The notes: generated from the letters alone by a model not told the origin. A stretch of 40,450 bases of DNA from Singulisphaera sp. GP187 (GCA_945868575.1 CAMBMH010000018.1:1-40450), one strand, 5' to 3'; shown: positions 32,629 to 40,450, counted from the stretch's first letter. Made by a program: numbers and translations.

Positions 32629-33513
32629 CTATACGCCAATCACATTATATCCACAGTCAACATAAAGAATCTGGCCGGTGATGGCCGAGGCGAGGGGGCT
32701 ACAGAGAAATGCCGTCGCATAGCCCACTTCGTCGGCTTCGATTGCCCTTTGGAGAGGGGATCGGTCGGCGGCGTGCTTGATCATGTCATCGATATCACCG
32801 ATGGCGCGAGCGGCGCGGCTGGCATAGGGGCCGGCGGAAACGCAGTTGACGCGAATTCCCTTGGGGCCGAGATTGGCCGCAAGAACCTTGGCGTCCATCT
32901 GGAGGGCCGCTTTGGCTGTTGACATTCCACCACCGTAGTGGGGAACCACACGCTCGCCACCCAAATAGGTCAGACCAACTGCGGAGGCACCACCGTTACG
33001 GTTAGCCATGAGGGGGTCAAGGGCTTTGAGCAGGCCGATCATCGAATAGGCCGAAATATCCAGCGAGGTCCGGTAAGCAGACCGGCTGGTATCAGAAAGT
33101 TTGTTCTTGATTTCCGGGCTGAAAGCGACTGCATGGATCAGGATGTCAACGCCTGTGAAACCAGAGGCAGTAAGGTTGTTGACCAGACCCTGAATGCTGA
33201 AATCGCCATGCTTGGCAAAACGCTTGTCTTCCTTTGTCTTTTGGTCGACATCGTCCATCGTGTCATAGCTGACATCACAGGCGAAGATTTTCTCGACCTG
33301 GAGGCTGCCGGCGCCGAAAGGAAGAATTCGGCTATCTGCATCGGCATCGCGCTCCATGATGCTTTCAACAATGCCCACAAGCCTTGGGTGGCAAGCGAAC
33401 ACAAGACGGGCTCCAGCCGCTTGCAGGGCCTTGGCAATATGCCAGGCGAAGCCAACATTGTCACCGACCCCGGTTACCAGGGCCACTTTACCAGAAAGGT
33501 CCACGCGCATCAT
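32629..33513 (-). CDS. fabI: enoyl-[acyl-carrier-protein] reductase (NADH), plant-like type
   Basis: FabI reduces trans-2-enoyl-ACP in the last step of each fatty-acid elongation cycle. The short-chain dehydrogenase fold is visible: GKVALVTGVGDNVGFAW, the active-site YLGGERVVPHYGGGMSTAK, and RVNCVSAGPYASRAARAIG. The catalytic tyrosine and lysine are Tyr193 and Lys201, spaced by seven residues. Enterobacterial FabI has six. The GGGMSTAK loop and the extra sequence at about residues 85-115 match the plant, apicomplexan and chlamydial form. The start is ATG 33513 or 33510; the open frame reaches 33561 without family similarity. Confidence 0.94.
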   Translation of the reverse strand: MMRVDLSGKVALVTGVGDNVGFAWHIAKALQAAGARLVFACHPRLVGIVESIMERDADADSRILPFGAGSLQVEKIFACDVSYDTMDDVDQKTKEDKRFAKHGDFSIQGLVNNLTASGFTGVDILIHAVAFSPEIKNKLSDTSRSAYRTSLDISAYSMIGLLKALDPLMANRNGGASAVGLTYLGGERVVPHYGGGMSTAKAALQMDAKVLAANLGPKGIRVNCVSAGPYASRAARAIGDIDDMIKHAADRSPLQRAIEADEVGYATAFLCSPLASAITGQILYVDCGYNVIGV

Positions 33514-33625
33514 AAGACAGGCAGGCTCCACAAAGGGATAAGACCCTATCGGGTCCTTCATATCATTTACAGGATACGATAAAAATAGGCCAAGTTAAGA
33601 TCAGGGCGCAAGCCTTATCACCCCT

Positions 33626-34873
33626 TTAACTATTATTGTTCGCCGATTGGACCAAATTTGTCCAATTGTTCAGCTTTCTTGCGCTTAGTGCAGTCCAAAC
33701 CGCCCAAGCGACAAAAATTCCCAAGCCCATCGCGCGAAGCACCCAATCCACGCCCCAGGCGTCCGCCAAGGGCCCTGCCACAAAGTTGCCCAGCGGTAGC
33801 GCCCCACTCAGCGTGGCGGTCCAGGTCCCCAAAATTCGCCCCCGAAGTTCCGGGGGAGCACCCATTTGGATAACAGTTTGGGCCGTTGCCATAAATCCAA
33901 CCATTCCCAATCCGACCAAAAGGGCCCCTATCACGGATAAAAACAACTGATTCACCATGCCCATTGTCAACAGCCCAACTGCCACACATAACATTGAGGC
34001 GCCCATTCGCACACCCCGAAAGCCCGCTGTTTTTTCGGTGGCAACGACTCCACAAGCCCCCAAAGCCCCCAGTCCGATCGCACCAACCACGAGTGAGTAT
34101 GCGGTCGGCCCCATCAGAAGAACCTGGGCAGCATATCCAGGACAAAGGGCCAAAACGGGCCAACCCAGACAGGAAACCACCCCCGCAAGGGCTATCATCC
34201 CAAGCAAATTCGGAGGGATACGGGCGGGAACCAAATTCCCACCCACTGGCCTTGGATGAGGCTCACCGGGAATGTTGTTTCCCCAAAGGGCAAATATTAC
34301 CGCCGAATAACTGAGGGCATTGAGCAGAAAACAGGCTTCTACCCCAAATCGCCAGAGCAATGCCGCCGCAAGGCTGGGCCCAAGGGCGCGAGCCAGATTG
34401 AAGGCAAATGAGTTAAGCGCGACCGCATTGGGCAGACTCTCCCTTCCAACCAAGTCGACCAAATACGACAAACGTGCCGGAAGGTCGACCGCCATAACCA
34501 TACCGCTGACCACCGCCCAAAGGATAAGCAAAGTGGGATCGAGCCAATCCATGATTTCAGCAGTAGCCAGGACCAGCGCAAGGAAGATCAGGATAGCTTG
34601 GGTGGACAGGATCAGTGCGCGCTTGGGCACCTGGTCGATTAACATACCAGCAATCGGCCCAATTATGACGCTGGGGAGGAGTTGGGCGGCCTGCACCCAT
34701 GCCGGCCACCTCGATTGTTGATGAAAGGAAAACGCCAGCCAGCCAAGGGCCGCATGCTGCATCCATGTCCCCAGCAGGGAAAATGCCTGGCCAAAAAAGT
34801 AATTCCTGTAGGCGCGGCTTCCCAGCGACCGAAAAAGTCCACCTGCCGAGTTTTCCCAAAAGTTGGAAGTCAT
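33626..34873 (-). CDS. MFS transporter, EntS/MFS_3-like
   Basis: This 415-residue polytopic membrane protein has about twelve hydrophobic segments and an N-terminal NYFFGQAFSLLGTWMQHAA stretch, typical of the MFS_3 (enterobactin exporter-like) family. The loop GMLIDQVPKRALIL follows TM2, and LPARLSYLVDLVGRESLPNA occurs in the central region. The substrate is unknown. Its ATG overlaps the stop of the preceding channel gene by four bases, so expression is likely coupled. Confidence 0.88.
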   Translation of the reverse strand: MTSNFWENSAGGLFRSLGSRAYRNYFFGQAFSLLGTWMQHAALGWLAFSFHQQSRWPAWVQAAQLLPSVIIGPIAGMLIDQVPKRALILSTQAILIFLALVLATAEIMDWLDPTLLILWAVVSGMVMAVDLPARLSYLVDLVGRESLPNAVALNSFAFNLARALGPSLAAALLWRFGVEACFLLNALSYSAVIFALWGNNIPGEPHPRPVGGNLVPARIPPNLLGMIALAGVVSCLGWPVLALCPGYAAQVLLMGPTAYSLVVGAIGLGALGACGVVATEKTAGFRGVRMGASMLCVAVGLLTMGMVNQLFLSVIGALLVGLGMVGFMATAQTVIQMGAPPELRGRILGTWTATLSGALPLGNFVAGPLADAWGVDWVLRAMGLGIFVAWAVWTALSARKLNNWTNLVQSANNNS

Positions 34874-36240
34874 TTCCTGAGATCTTGGGGAAGTGGAAAT
34901 GCGGCAAACATGTTGCTTTCCCGAACCTTTGTGCTTTCCTTTATGGTTTTTGCGAATCCGGGATGCTTTTCCATCGCACGATTGAAACTCGATCGGTCAA
35001 GCATGTAAAGCTCTGTGTAGGCAACAGCCCGGGCTGAGGCGCTCCTGGGCCGGTTGTGGACGAGTGCCATCTCGCCAAAGAAATCCCCCTCATTAAGGGT
35101 TGTGATTGTTGAGCCCAAATTGTTAATAATGGCGACCTGTCCACGCTCGATGAAATACATTCCCTCGGCCGGCTCACCTATTTTAAAGATCTCTTCCCCA
35201 GGACAGGCGAGCAAAGGTTTTAATTCCAGGACAATTTCTTTAAGAAGTTCCGGACCGGCCTCACGAAAAAGCGGAACCTGGGAAAGGCCGCGGCCATGGA
35301 TGTGAAGGAGGATTTGAGTCCTGAGTCCAACAGGAAACGACTCCAGCAGCTCGGAGTCATTATACCCTCTTTTTGCGTCCCACAAATAGCGATTGTATTC
35401 AATCACCCGGCTACGAAGGTACGAAGGGAGTTGGTGATAACTCAAAAATGCGTTGACCCGCTCCAGCCATTCGGTTCGTCTTTGACGGGTGGAATCGAGT
35501 CTTCCCAGAATGCTTGCGATATTGGTAAGCACAAAACCGAAAAAACCCACTCCGGTAATTTCGACCATAATCGAGTACCACATCTGGGGGACGGTCACAG
35601 CGGTGATATCGCCATACCCAACCGTGGCCAGGGTTGAAGTGGCCCAATAAACAGCTCGCGTGTACCTTTCAAAAATGGTCATGACAACCGGGTTTTTCGG
35701 ATCCACTTCGCCAGCCAGTCCAATCCAGCCTATCGCGGCGATATGGATTGCCAATGGAACAATCACCAGAAGGGGGACCAACCTTGCCTGAATCGGACCA
35801 AGGTACCATTCCATTTCTTCGAGGTGAAAAAGTGCCCCAAGGTGAACAAGCGCGAGCAGCTTGATCAGCAAAAACAAATTGCTGTCCGACCCTTCAAAAA
35901 AACCAAGAAACCCAAAGAACGGGAAGCCCAGGAGAAATCGCATCGCAAACCAGTAGACCCAACTCAACCTTTCGGTGTTTCTTCCTGCTAGGTCAGCGAA
36001 TAAGAAATTGGGCTTCGATCTCCTCGCCATGAATCCGATAAAAAAATGCACCACACCCATCACGCTAATCTGAAAATCACGAAGCGCGGCCAAACTGTTC
36101 CAATCTTCTGGATCAACCTGATCAAGCAAAAACATCACAGGAATCAGCCAACCACAAAGCAGGGCATAAAACACCCCGAACGCCCGGTCAACATTCCACC
36201 AGGTAACCAATCTTCTGCTGTCATGAATTATGGAAGTCAA
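34870..36240 (-). CDS. K+ channel with C-terminal cyclic-nucleotide-binding domain
   Basis: This 456-residue protein has a six-helix ion-channel region with the potassium selectivity filter TLATVGYGDI (residues 203-212), then a C-linker (SRVIEYNRYLWDAKRGYND). The cyclic-nucleotide-binding domain contains GDFFGEMALVHNRPRSASA, including the phosphate-binding arginine and serine. The fourth helix position (about 122-145) has almost no regularly spaced arginines, so voltage sensing is probably lost. It resembles bacterial CNG/HCN-like channels gated by cAMP or cGMP. The likely start is TTG 36240; no ATG lies near and no ribosome binding site is clear. It overlaps the MFS gene by four bases. Confidence 0.9.
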   Translation of the reverse strand: MTSIIHDSRRLVTWWNVDRAFGVFYALLCGWLIPVMFLLDQVDPEDWNSLAALRDFQISVMGVVHFFIGFMARRSKPNFLFADLAGRNTERLSWVYWFAMRFLLGFPFFGFLGFFEGSDSNLFLLIKLLALVHLGALFHLEEMEWYLGPIQARLVPLLVIVPLAIHIAAIGWIGLAGEVDPKNPVVMTIFERYTRAVYWATSTLATVGYGDITAVTVPQMWYSIMVEITGVGFFGFVLTNIASILGRLDSTRQRRTEWLERVNAFLSYHQLPSYLRSRVIEYNRYLWDAKRGYNDSELLESFPVGLRTQILLHIHGRGLSQVPLFREAGPELLKEIVLELKPLLACPGEEIFKIGEPAEGMYFIERGQVAIINNLGSTITTLNEGDFFGEMALVHNRPRSASARAVAYTELYMLDRSSFNRAMEKHPGFAKTIKESTKVRESNMFAAFPLPQDLRK

Positions 36241-36478
36241 AGCGATTCATCCGTCCGTGGGGAAATTGTTCTTGATCGGAAAAAGGTTTAGGCCTTATTT
36301 TCACACACAATAGGCTAAACATCTGGCGTGACCAATCCTGTCACAACCCTTATCAAATAGCTTATTGAAGTTTGGGTGTCAGGAAAACCATTCCCCCCTG
36401 TTCCCCGGGCTTGCCTCGGGTTACGATGATTAAAGTGATTTGATGAGGAGTTAGCCGTTTTTTGAGGAGTCCGACTTC

Positions 36479-37012
36479 ATGGATCGACGCAACTTTCTCT
36501 CCAGGATCCCCCACCTTGCATCAATGGGTATGTTGGCGCCCCATGTATTGGCGCAAACCCCAAACCCTGTTTTGCAACCATTAAAATATGACGGCCTTGG
36601 ACGGCTTGTGCGGGCCAACACCGGAAAAGTAATTCTTGTGGACTTGTGGAGACATGACTGACTACCCTGCAAGAAGGAGTTCCCGCACCTGGTTCAGTTG
36701 CAGCAGGAACTCGGCTCCAAAGGCCTGGTGGTAATGAGCGTCCATTTGCTCACACCCATCGACAAGGAAGAGGGACTTGAAAAGGCAAAGCGCAAAGCCG
36801 AAACATTCCTGGCCAAGCTGGAACCTTCATCCATGATCCATGTGTGGCTGGACGAGTCGGACGACCTTTGGATGAAAAAATTTGGCATAAACGGTTATCC
36901 CGCCCAATTTGTTTTCAACAGATCGAATCGCGTGGAGAAAAAATTTGCCCCGGAGGACGAGGATTCCAAGGCGGTTGAGGCTTTGGTCCGAAAACTTGTG
37001 GTCGGGGCCTGA
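36479..37012 (+). CDS. Tat-exported TlpA/thioredoxin-like protein, candidate selenoprotein (UxxC)
   Basis: This 177-codon reading frame is interrupted only by TGA at 36659-36661 (codon 61). An ordinary gene finder would split it at that TGA. The N-terminus MDRRNFLSR has the twin-arginine pattern, followed by a hydrophobic stretch and an LAQ cleavage site. The thioredoxin core reads VILVDLW (about 51-57), then four residues, TGA, and LPCKKEFPHLVQLQQEL (62-78). The C-terminal half has GLVVMSVHLL and the cis-proline segment GINGYPAQFVFN. In TlpA/thioredoxin proteins the TGA position is the first Cys of CxxC, so selenocysteine would give ULPC. The ATG has GAGGAG nine bases upstream. Frame and length fit the family without any shift. 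Selenocysteine insertion is an inference; a Cys-to-stop mutation is the alternative. Confidence 0.82.
36659..36661 (+). other. in-frame TGA, predicted selenocysteine codon
   Basis: The TGA is codon 61 of the frame that starts at 36479, and the frame stays open after it to TGA 37010-37012. The codons that follow give LPCKKEFP, so the TGA occupies the N-terminal (nucleophilic) cysteine position of a thioredoxin-type active site. The spacing Trp-x-x-x-[TGA]-x-x-Cys matches the usual WxxxCxxC. Confidence 0.75.
36667..36703 (+). promoter_or_regulatory. candidate bacterial SECIS stem-loop
   Basis: Immediately after the TGA, CTGCAA (36667-36672) pairs perfectly with TTGCAG (36698-36703). Inside it, GAA (36673-36675) pairs with TTC (36693-36695) and GG (36676-36677) with CC (36688-36689). 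The apical loop AGTTCCCGCA (36678-36687) has G at its second position. The loop starts 16 nt after the TGA. Bacterial SECIS elements are expected to have a short stem just downstream of UGA and a G near the start of the loop. The pairing was found by eye, without an energy calculation. Confidence 0.6.
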
Positions 37013-37015
37013 GAA

Positions 37016-38296
37016 TCAGGCATCCAAAAGAGCCCGTACCGGGTCGCCTTCGCTGAATTTCACGGTGCGTCCTATGGGTGTCTGATTGATTTTTTTGTGG
37101 TCAATTCCAAGGCATTCAAACACGGTGGAATGAAGGTCAGCCACCTTGATCGGGTTTTTGGGTTCCTCTTTTCCATCCGGGTCGGTTTCTCCCAGAACCC
37201 GTCCACCCTGGATACCACCCCCGGCCATTGCGATGCTAAACCCGCTGGGCCAATGGTCCCTTCCGCCTGTTGGGTTGATGGATGGGGTCCGACCGAATTC
37301 CCCCATGCAAATTACAAGGGTTTTGTCGAGCATTTTCCGCTGCCGAAGATCCTTCAAAAGACCGCTGAATGCCGGATCCAGCAGGCGGACATTGGCAGCG
37401 CAAAACTGGTGATTGTTGGCGTGGGTGTCCCAACCACCCAATGTGACCTCAACACAGCGCACACCCGCCTCAACGAGCCTCCGGGCGGCAAGACATCCCC
37501 GACCAAAGGGGGAATCTCCGTAGCTATCCCGCACCGATTGGGGCTCAAGAGAAACATCAAAAGCCCTAAGCTGCTCGGAGGTCATCATGCGCAGTGCCCC
37601 ACGCATTGTCTCGCGATGAAGCGTTTCCCCAACCCGTTTGGCGCGTCCGCTTGCGAAAGATTCTTCGATAATGTCGAGACCTGAAAGGCGCCTTTTTTCA
37701 CGCTCGGGGGACATGTACGATTTTGTGTCCGGAACTGGACCCGCGGGATCATTCATCAAAAAAGCATCGAATTTATCGCCTAAATAACCGCCCCTAGCGG
37801 GCCACTGGGACGAAAGAATGCTTACATGGCGTGGAATCTCCGCATGGCCAATCGGAAGCTCATGGCAAGCCACCGCGCCAAGCGAGGGATGTATCACCGT
37901 TGGATCGGGACGAAAACCGGTTTTCAGGTTGTAGGTCCCCCGCTCGTGATCACCTTCCTTGCTCACCATGGAACGAATCAGCGAAACGGATCCCATCTCC
38001 TCGGCAAGACTTTCAAAACCACTGGCAAGACTAACACCCTTTATCGCGGTGGCAATCTGCGTGGTGCCTCCGGCGATTCTGGATCCTTCATGGGGATCAA
38101 AGGTTTCCAATTGGCTTGGCCCACCGGACATCCAAAGGACAATCACAGACTGTGCCCTAGGGGAGTCTCCCATGAGGGCACCCGGGGCGTTACCCTCCGA
38201 TGCGCGGGCCAACCATTGACCCACGGGCGTAAGCCATGTGGCGCCTGCAAGGGTTGCGGTGGAACGAATAAGCTGCCTTCGGTTTAGTGGTTCCAT
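37016..38296 (-). CDS. DUF1501 domain-containing exported protein
   Basis: This 426-residue protein has a Tat-type signal (LNRRQLIRS near the start, then a hydrophobic stretch). The DUF1501 domain contains VIVLWMSGGPSQLETFDPH, SLIRSMVSKEGDHERGTYN, GGYLGDKFDAF, GGWDTHANN and EFGRTPSINPTGGRDHWPSGF. DUF1501 has an alkaline-phosphatase/sulfatase-like fold and is abundant in planctomycetes, almost always beside a DUF1549/DUF1553 protein. Its biochemical activity is not known. ATG 38296 overlaps the end of the upstream gene by 13 bp, indicating an operon. Its 3' end is convergent with the selenoprotein candidate, three bases away. Confidence 0.94.
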   Translation of the reverse strand: MEPLNRRQLIRSTATLAGATWLTPVGQWLARASEGNAPGALMGDSPRAQSVIVLWMSGGPSQLETFDPHEGSRIAGGTTQIATAIKGVSLASGFESLAEEMGSVSLIRSMVSKEGDHERGTYNLKTGFRPDPTVIHPSLGAVACHELPIGHAEIPRHVSILSSQWPARGGYLGDKFDAFLMNDPAGPVPDTKSYMSPEREKRRLSGLDIIEESFASGRAKRVGETLHRETMRGALRMMTSEQLRAFDVSLEPQSVRDSYGDSPFGRGCLAARRLVEAGVRCVEVTLGGWDTHANNHQFCAANVRLLDPAFSGLLKDLRQRKMLDKTLVICMGEFGRTPSINPTGGRDHWPSGFSIAMAGGGIQGGRVLGETDPDGKEEPKNPIKVADLHSTVFECLGIDHKKINQTPIGRTVKFSEGDPVRALLDA

Positions 38297-39891
38297 GAGA
38301 ACTCCGTGGAGTTGATCAAGTCCCAATACAAATCCTGGATTTGCTGGCCCCTGCGCTGGTCGGTTTCCTTGAGGCGCTCTTCGAAAAATGCCGCCTCCCG
38401 TGCGGTGGGGCGACGCGTCAGAACCGCCAAAAAGACCGTTTCCACAGCCCGCGGATCTTCATTGGCCAACCAGTTGATTCGGGTGGTGGCCGTGAACGGT
38501 CCTTCTTTTGTTTTTTCCGAAACAAGTTTCCCATTCATCATCACAAGTCGCTGGGGAATGGTTCCACCACGGCTGTCAAATTCGTCCTCGCCACTATCGC
38601 CGTATCGTTTGATGAAGTCATTTTGGTCACCAAACCGGATAAGCCTTGTGACGACATGCGAATCGGCATTGATCGTGGCAACCGAAGAAGCTTGAAGCAC
38701 GCTACCGGCCATCTGCTCTGGGCGAAGTCGGGTTAGAGGAAACTGGGCCCAGGTTTTTTCGGCCAATCCGGAGGAATCCAGGGTAGAAAGGCTCTGTTTT
38801 TGAAAAGTCTCAGAGCTTGCGATTATCCGGATGAGGCGGGCCAAATCAAAATCATGGTTGGCAAAATCGTCCGCCAAAATCTGGAGGGCGGGTGGAATCG
38901 GCGCCTCGGTTTCCAGGTTGTCCACTGGGGCAACCAGGGGTTGTCCACAAAGGAGTGCCCAAATCCGGTTGACCGTAGCCCGAGCAAAAAACGGATTATT
39001 TTTGTGCGTGACCCATGTGGACATCCTCTCACGAAGGCTCCCCTCGTCAGGAAGGAGGTCGTTGGCAAAAGCAACTTTGGGAGGCACCGTTCGCTGGATT
39101 CCTTTTTTCTTGTCATCAATGGTGTATTCGCCCGGGCCGTCGTATACCCCACGGAACCCGACATGTGTCTGCCCAAAAAAGGCAGAAAAGCCTTCGAAAT
39201 CGGATTGTTTCCATGGCGCGAATGGATGGTCATGACACTGTGCGCAATCAAGACGAACGCCCAAAAAGGCCCGTGTTACCCGCCCCGCAAGTCGAATGGG
39301 ATCGGGCTGATTCTTTTTGTCGTTCTGAACTGTCACCGTGATGAAATTCGTCGCAGGCTTGTCCGTCCAAAGCCCTTCGGTGGAAATCATTTCCCGGACA
39401 ATCCGGTCATAAGGCGTCTTCTGATGGATTTGCTCGGAAAGCCAATTCACGAATTTGCGCCGGCGAAAAAACACAAATGGCCCATCTTCCGTCCCGACAA
39501 AAGCCCGGGCATAGCGCTCCGCGACATAATCGGCATAGCGACGATCCTGGAGAATGTGGTCGATCCACCACGAAATCCGCTTTTCCGTTGGAATCGATTC
39601 CAATTGGCGGATTTCCTCCAATGAGGGGATGGTTCCCATAAGGCCAAGGGCCAAACGACGGGCGATGGTTAAATCATCCGCCTGGATGGCAGGTTGGACA
39701 TTATCCTTGGACCATGTGCCACGAAAAGCTGAGTTTACTTTATCTACTGTGAGCCGAAAATCAGCTTCTTTATAAACCGAGGTATCAGAGGGTGTCGGCG
39801 GATTTCCGTGGCGGCGGGGAATCAGGTTGGCGCCCAGGGCCAAGATCGCTCCCAAGACAAGACCACCAAACAGGAGATCGCGCAAAAACAT
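38284..39891 (-). CDS. DUF1549/DUF1553 protein with heme-like CxxCH motif
   Basis: This 535-residue protein has one N-terminal hydrophobic helix (about residues 4-24), so it is membrane-anchored or exported. The DUF1549 domain includes DDLTIARRLALGLMG, RYADYVAERYARAF and VRLDCAQCHDHPFAPW, the last holding a CxxCH heme-type motif. The DUF1553 domain includes NPFFARATVNRIWALLCG, FDLARLIRIIASSETFQ and PLTRLRPEQMAGSVL. No PSCyt1 domain is present, unlike the partial gene at 1-1588. ATG 39891 has GGAGG ten bases upstream; ATG 39900 is too close to it. It forms a pair with DUF1501, typical of planctomycetes. Confidence 0.93.
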   Translation of the reverse strand: MFLRDLLFGGLVLGAILALGANLIPRRHGNPPTPSDTSVYKEADFRLTVDKVNSAFRGTWSKDNVQPAIQADDLTIARRLALGLMGTIPSLEEIRQLESIPTEKRISWWIDHILQDRRYADYVAERYARAFVGTEDGPFVFFRRRKFVNWLSEQIHQKTPYDRIVREMISTEGLWTDKPATNFITVTVQNDKKNQPDPIRLAGRVTRAFLGVRLDCAQCHDHPFAPWKQSDFEGFSAFFGQTHVGFRGVYDGPGEYTIDDKKKGIQRTVPPKVAFANDLLPDEGSLRERMSTWVTHKNNPFFARATVNRIWALLCGQPLVAPVDNLETEAPIPPALQILADDFANHDFDLARLIRIIASSETFQKQSLSTLDSSGLAEKTWAQFPLTRLRPEQMAGSVLQASSVATINADSHVVTRLIRFGDQNDFIKRYGDSGEDEFDSRGGTIPQRLVMMNGKLVSEKTKEGPFTATTRINWLANEDPRAVETVFLAVLTRRPTAREAAFFEERLKETDQRRGQQIQDLYWDLINSTEFSWNH

Positions 39892-40088
39892 CACTACCAT
39901 TCCTCCCCCTTTTACAGGCCACGGAATTATGATATCATGTCGGGGCCAAGGAGAACTATTCTTTATGACATTTGTCTCGAATCACTCCGCTTATTCCAAA
40001 AACCAACCGTTTTTAAAAGCTGGAATTGTTTTCCCCAAAATGAAATATCTGAGTTTTATCTCCATTCAATTTACGGGGCGAGGCCATT

Positions 40089-40450
40089 GTGATTGATGAC
40101 CCGATTGATGATCCAGACCCTCAGCCAAACAAGGGCCAATTGGATCACCCCATCAATAACGCTCCCCTACTTCTTCCACCACCCATGAAGTCTGGGGTGG
40201 CTGAAAAGTCTGGGTTGCAAGAATTGGAATCCCTTCAGGAAGACGATTTCCTTAATGGGAGCAATTCCTCAGCGGAACGCACGGCCCTTACCGAAAAACA
40301 GCAATTACCTCGAAAACGATTCATCTGGCGCAAAATACCCGGATTTGTCTTTTTCAAAACGCTTTCGGGCGTGGATTGGTTATTTGGTTTGGCCGCCATG
40401 ATGGGGGCCCTTGCGGTACTTGCGGCGCTCCCACTGTTTCAGTTCCTCAG
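40089..40450 (+). CDS. hypothetical membrane protein (N-terminal part only)
   Basis: The frame is open from a GTG at 40089 (GAGG five bases upstream) to the window edge, giving about 120 residues. The first 80 are hydrophilic and Pro/Asp/Glu/Ser-rich, followed by a basic patch (RKRFIWRKIPG). A transmembrane helix (GLAAMMGALAVLAALPLFQ) starts near residue 100. Multi-helix proteins with a similar membrane segment occur in planctomycetes, but I cannot name the family or function. The 197-bp spacer before it (39892-40088) should hold divergent promoters; none is convincing. Confidence 0.65.
   Translation, partial: MIDDPIDDPDPQPNKGQLDHPINNAPLLLPPPMKSGVAEKSGLQELESLQEDDFLNGSNSSAERTALTEKQQLPRKRFIWRKIPGFVFFKTLSGVDWLFGLAAMMGALAVLAALPLFQFL

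Noticed and set aside
36479-36661. A 60-residue stand-alone protein ending at the TGA
   Set aside because: It would end in the middle of a thioredoxin strand. The frame continues after the TGA with the rest of the domain, so it is the first part of one gene.
36698-37012. A separate 104-residue protein starting at TTG 36698
   Set aside because: It lacks a ribosome binding site and starts within the thioredoxin core. It is in the same frame as the 36479 start and is its continuation after the TGA.
1-40450. CRISPR array, tRNA, rRNA, SRP RNA or insertion sequence
   Set aside because: No regularly spaced repeats, tRNA T-loop cores, conserved SRP RNA loop or transposase-like frames were seen. A covariance-model scan could still find a small RNA.

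Overview
The window most likely comes from a planctomycete, possibly a Gemmatales/Gemmataceae-like lineage. Three planctomycete-type secreted proteins point to this: two with c-type heme motifs of the DUF1549/DUF1553 (PSCyt/PSD1) group and one DUF1501 protein. Further support comes from a bacterial methanofuran-biosynthesis set (MfnF, MfnE, MfnB), a plant-like FabI, and a circularly permuted ATP-grasp/alpha-E/transglutaminase operon. No rRNA, tRNA, CRISPR array, insertion sequence or phage gene was recognised. The window looks like stable chromosome rather than a mobile island.

Layout. 1-1588 (-): 5' part of a PSCyt1/DUF1549/DUF1553 protein. 1589-1962: AT-rich divergent spacer with a long palindrome and a good sigma70 promoter that drives a halogenase-like flavoprotein (1963-3228, +). 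3304-7532 (-): glcD-glcE-glcF glycolate oxidase operon. 7612-10981 (-): flavin-reductase-like protein and a large Hsp70-family protein. 11268-13803 (+): DUF3568-like lipoprotein, mfnF and mfnE. mfnB is convergent on the minus strand at 13772-14485. 14623-15411 (+): scpA.

15469-24276 (-) is a long co-directional housekeeping block. In transcription order it reads ffh, rpsP, trmD, rplS, yraN, tyrS, Sfp-type phosphopantetheinyl transferase, J-domain protein, rnpA, yidD, and an orphan DNA methyltransferase. The rimM and rnhB genes often found in such clusters are absent, as is rpmH beside rnpA. 24428-26467 (-): a glycosyltransferase with a large insertion. 26705-28520 (+): secreted BSP-like metallopeptidase, PadR regulator and a HAAS-like membrane protein. 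28789-32406 (-): ATP-grasp, alpha-E and transglutaminase genes. 32629-36240 (-): K+ channel with a cyclic-nucleotide-binding domain, an MFS exporter translationally overlapped with it, and FabI. 36479-37012 (+): thioredoxin-like protein. 37016-39891 (-): DUF1549/DUF1553 and DUF1501 pair. 40089-end (+): 5' end of a membrane protein.

The most striking observation is the gene at 36479-37012. It is a Tat-exported TlpA/thioredoxin-like protein whose reading frame contains one in-frame TGA. That TGA sits exactly where the first cysteine of the redox CxxC motif should be, giving UxxC. A stem-loop that could act as a bacterial SECIS element follows immediately. I interpret it as a probable new selenoprotein. 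A point-mutated pseudogene or a sequencing error remains the alternative.
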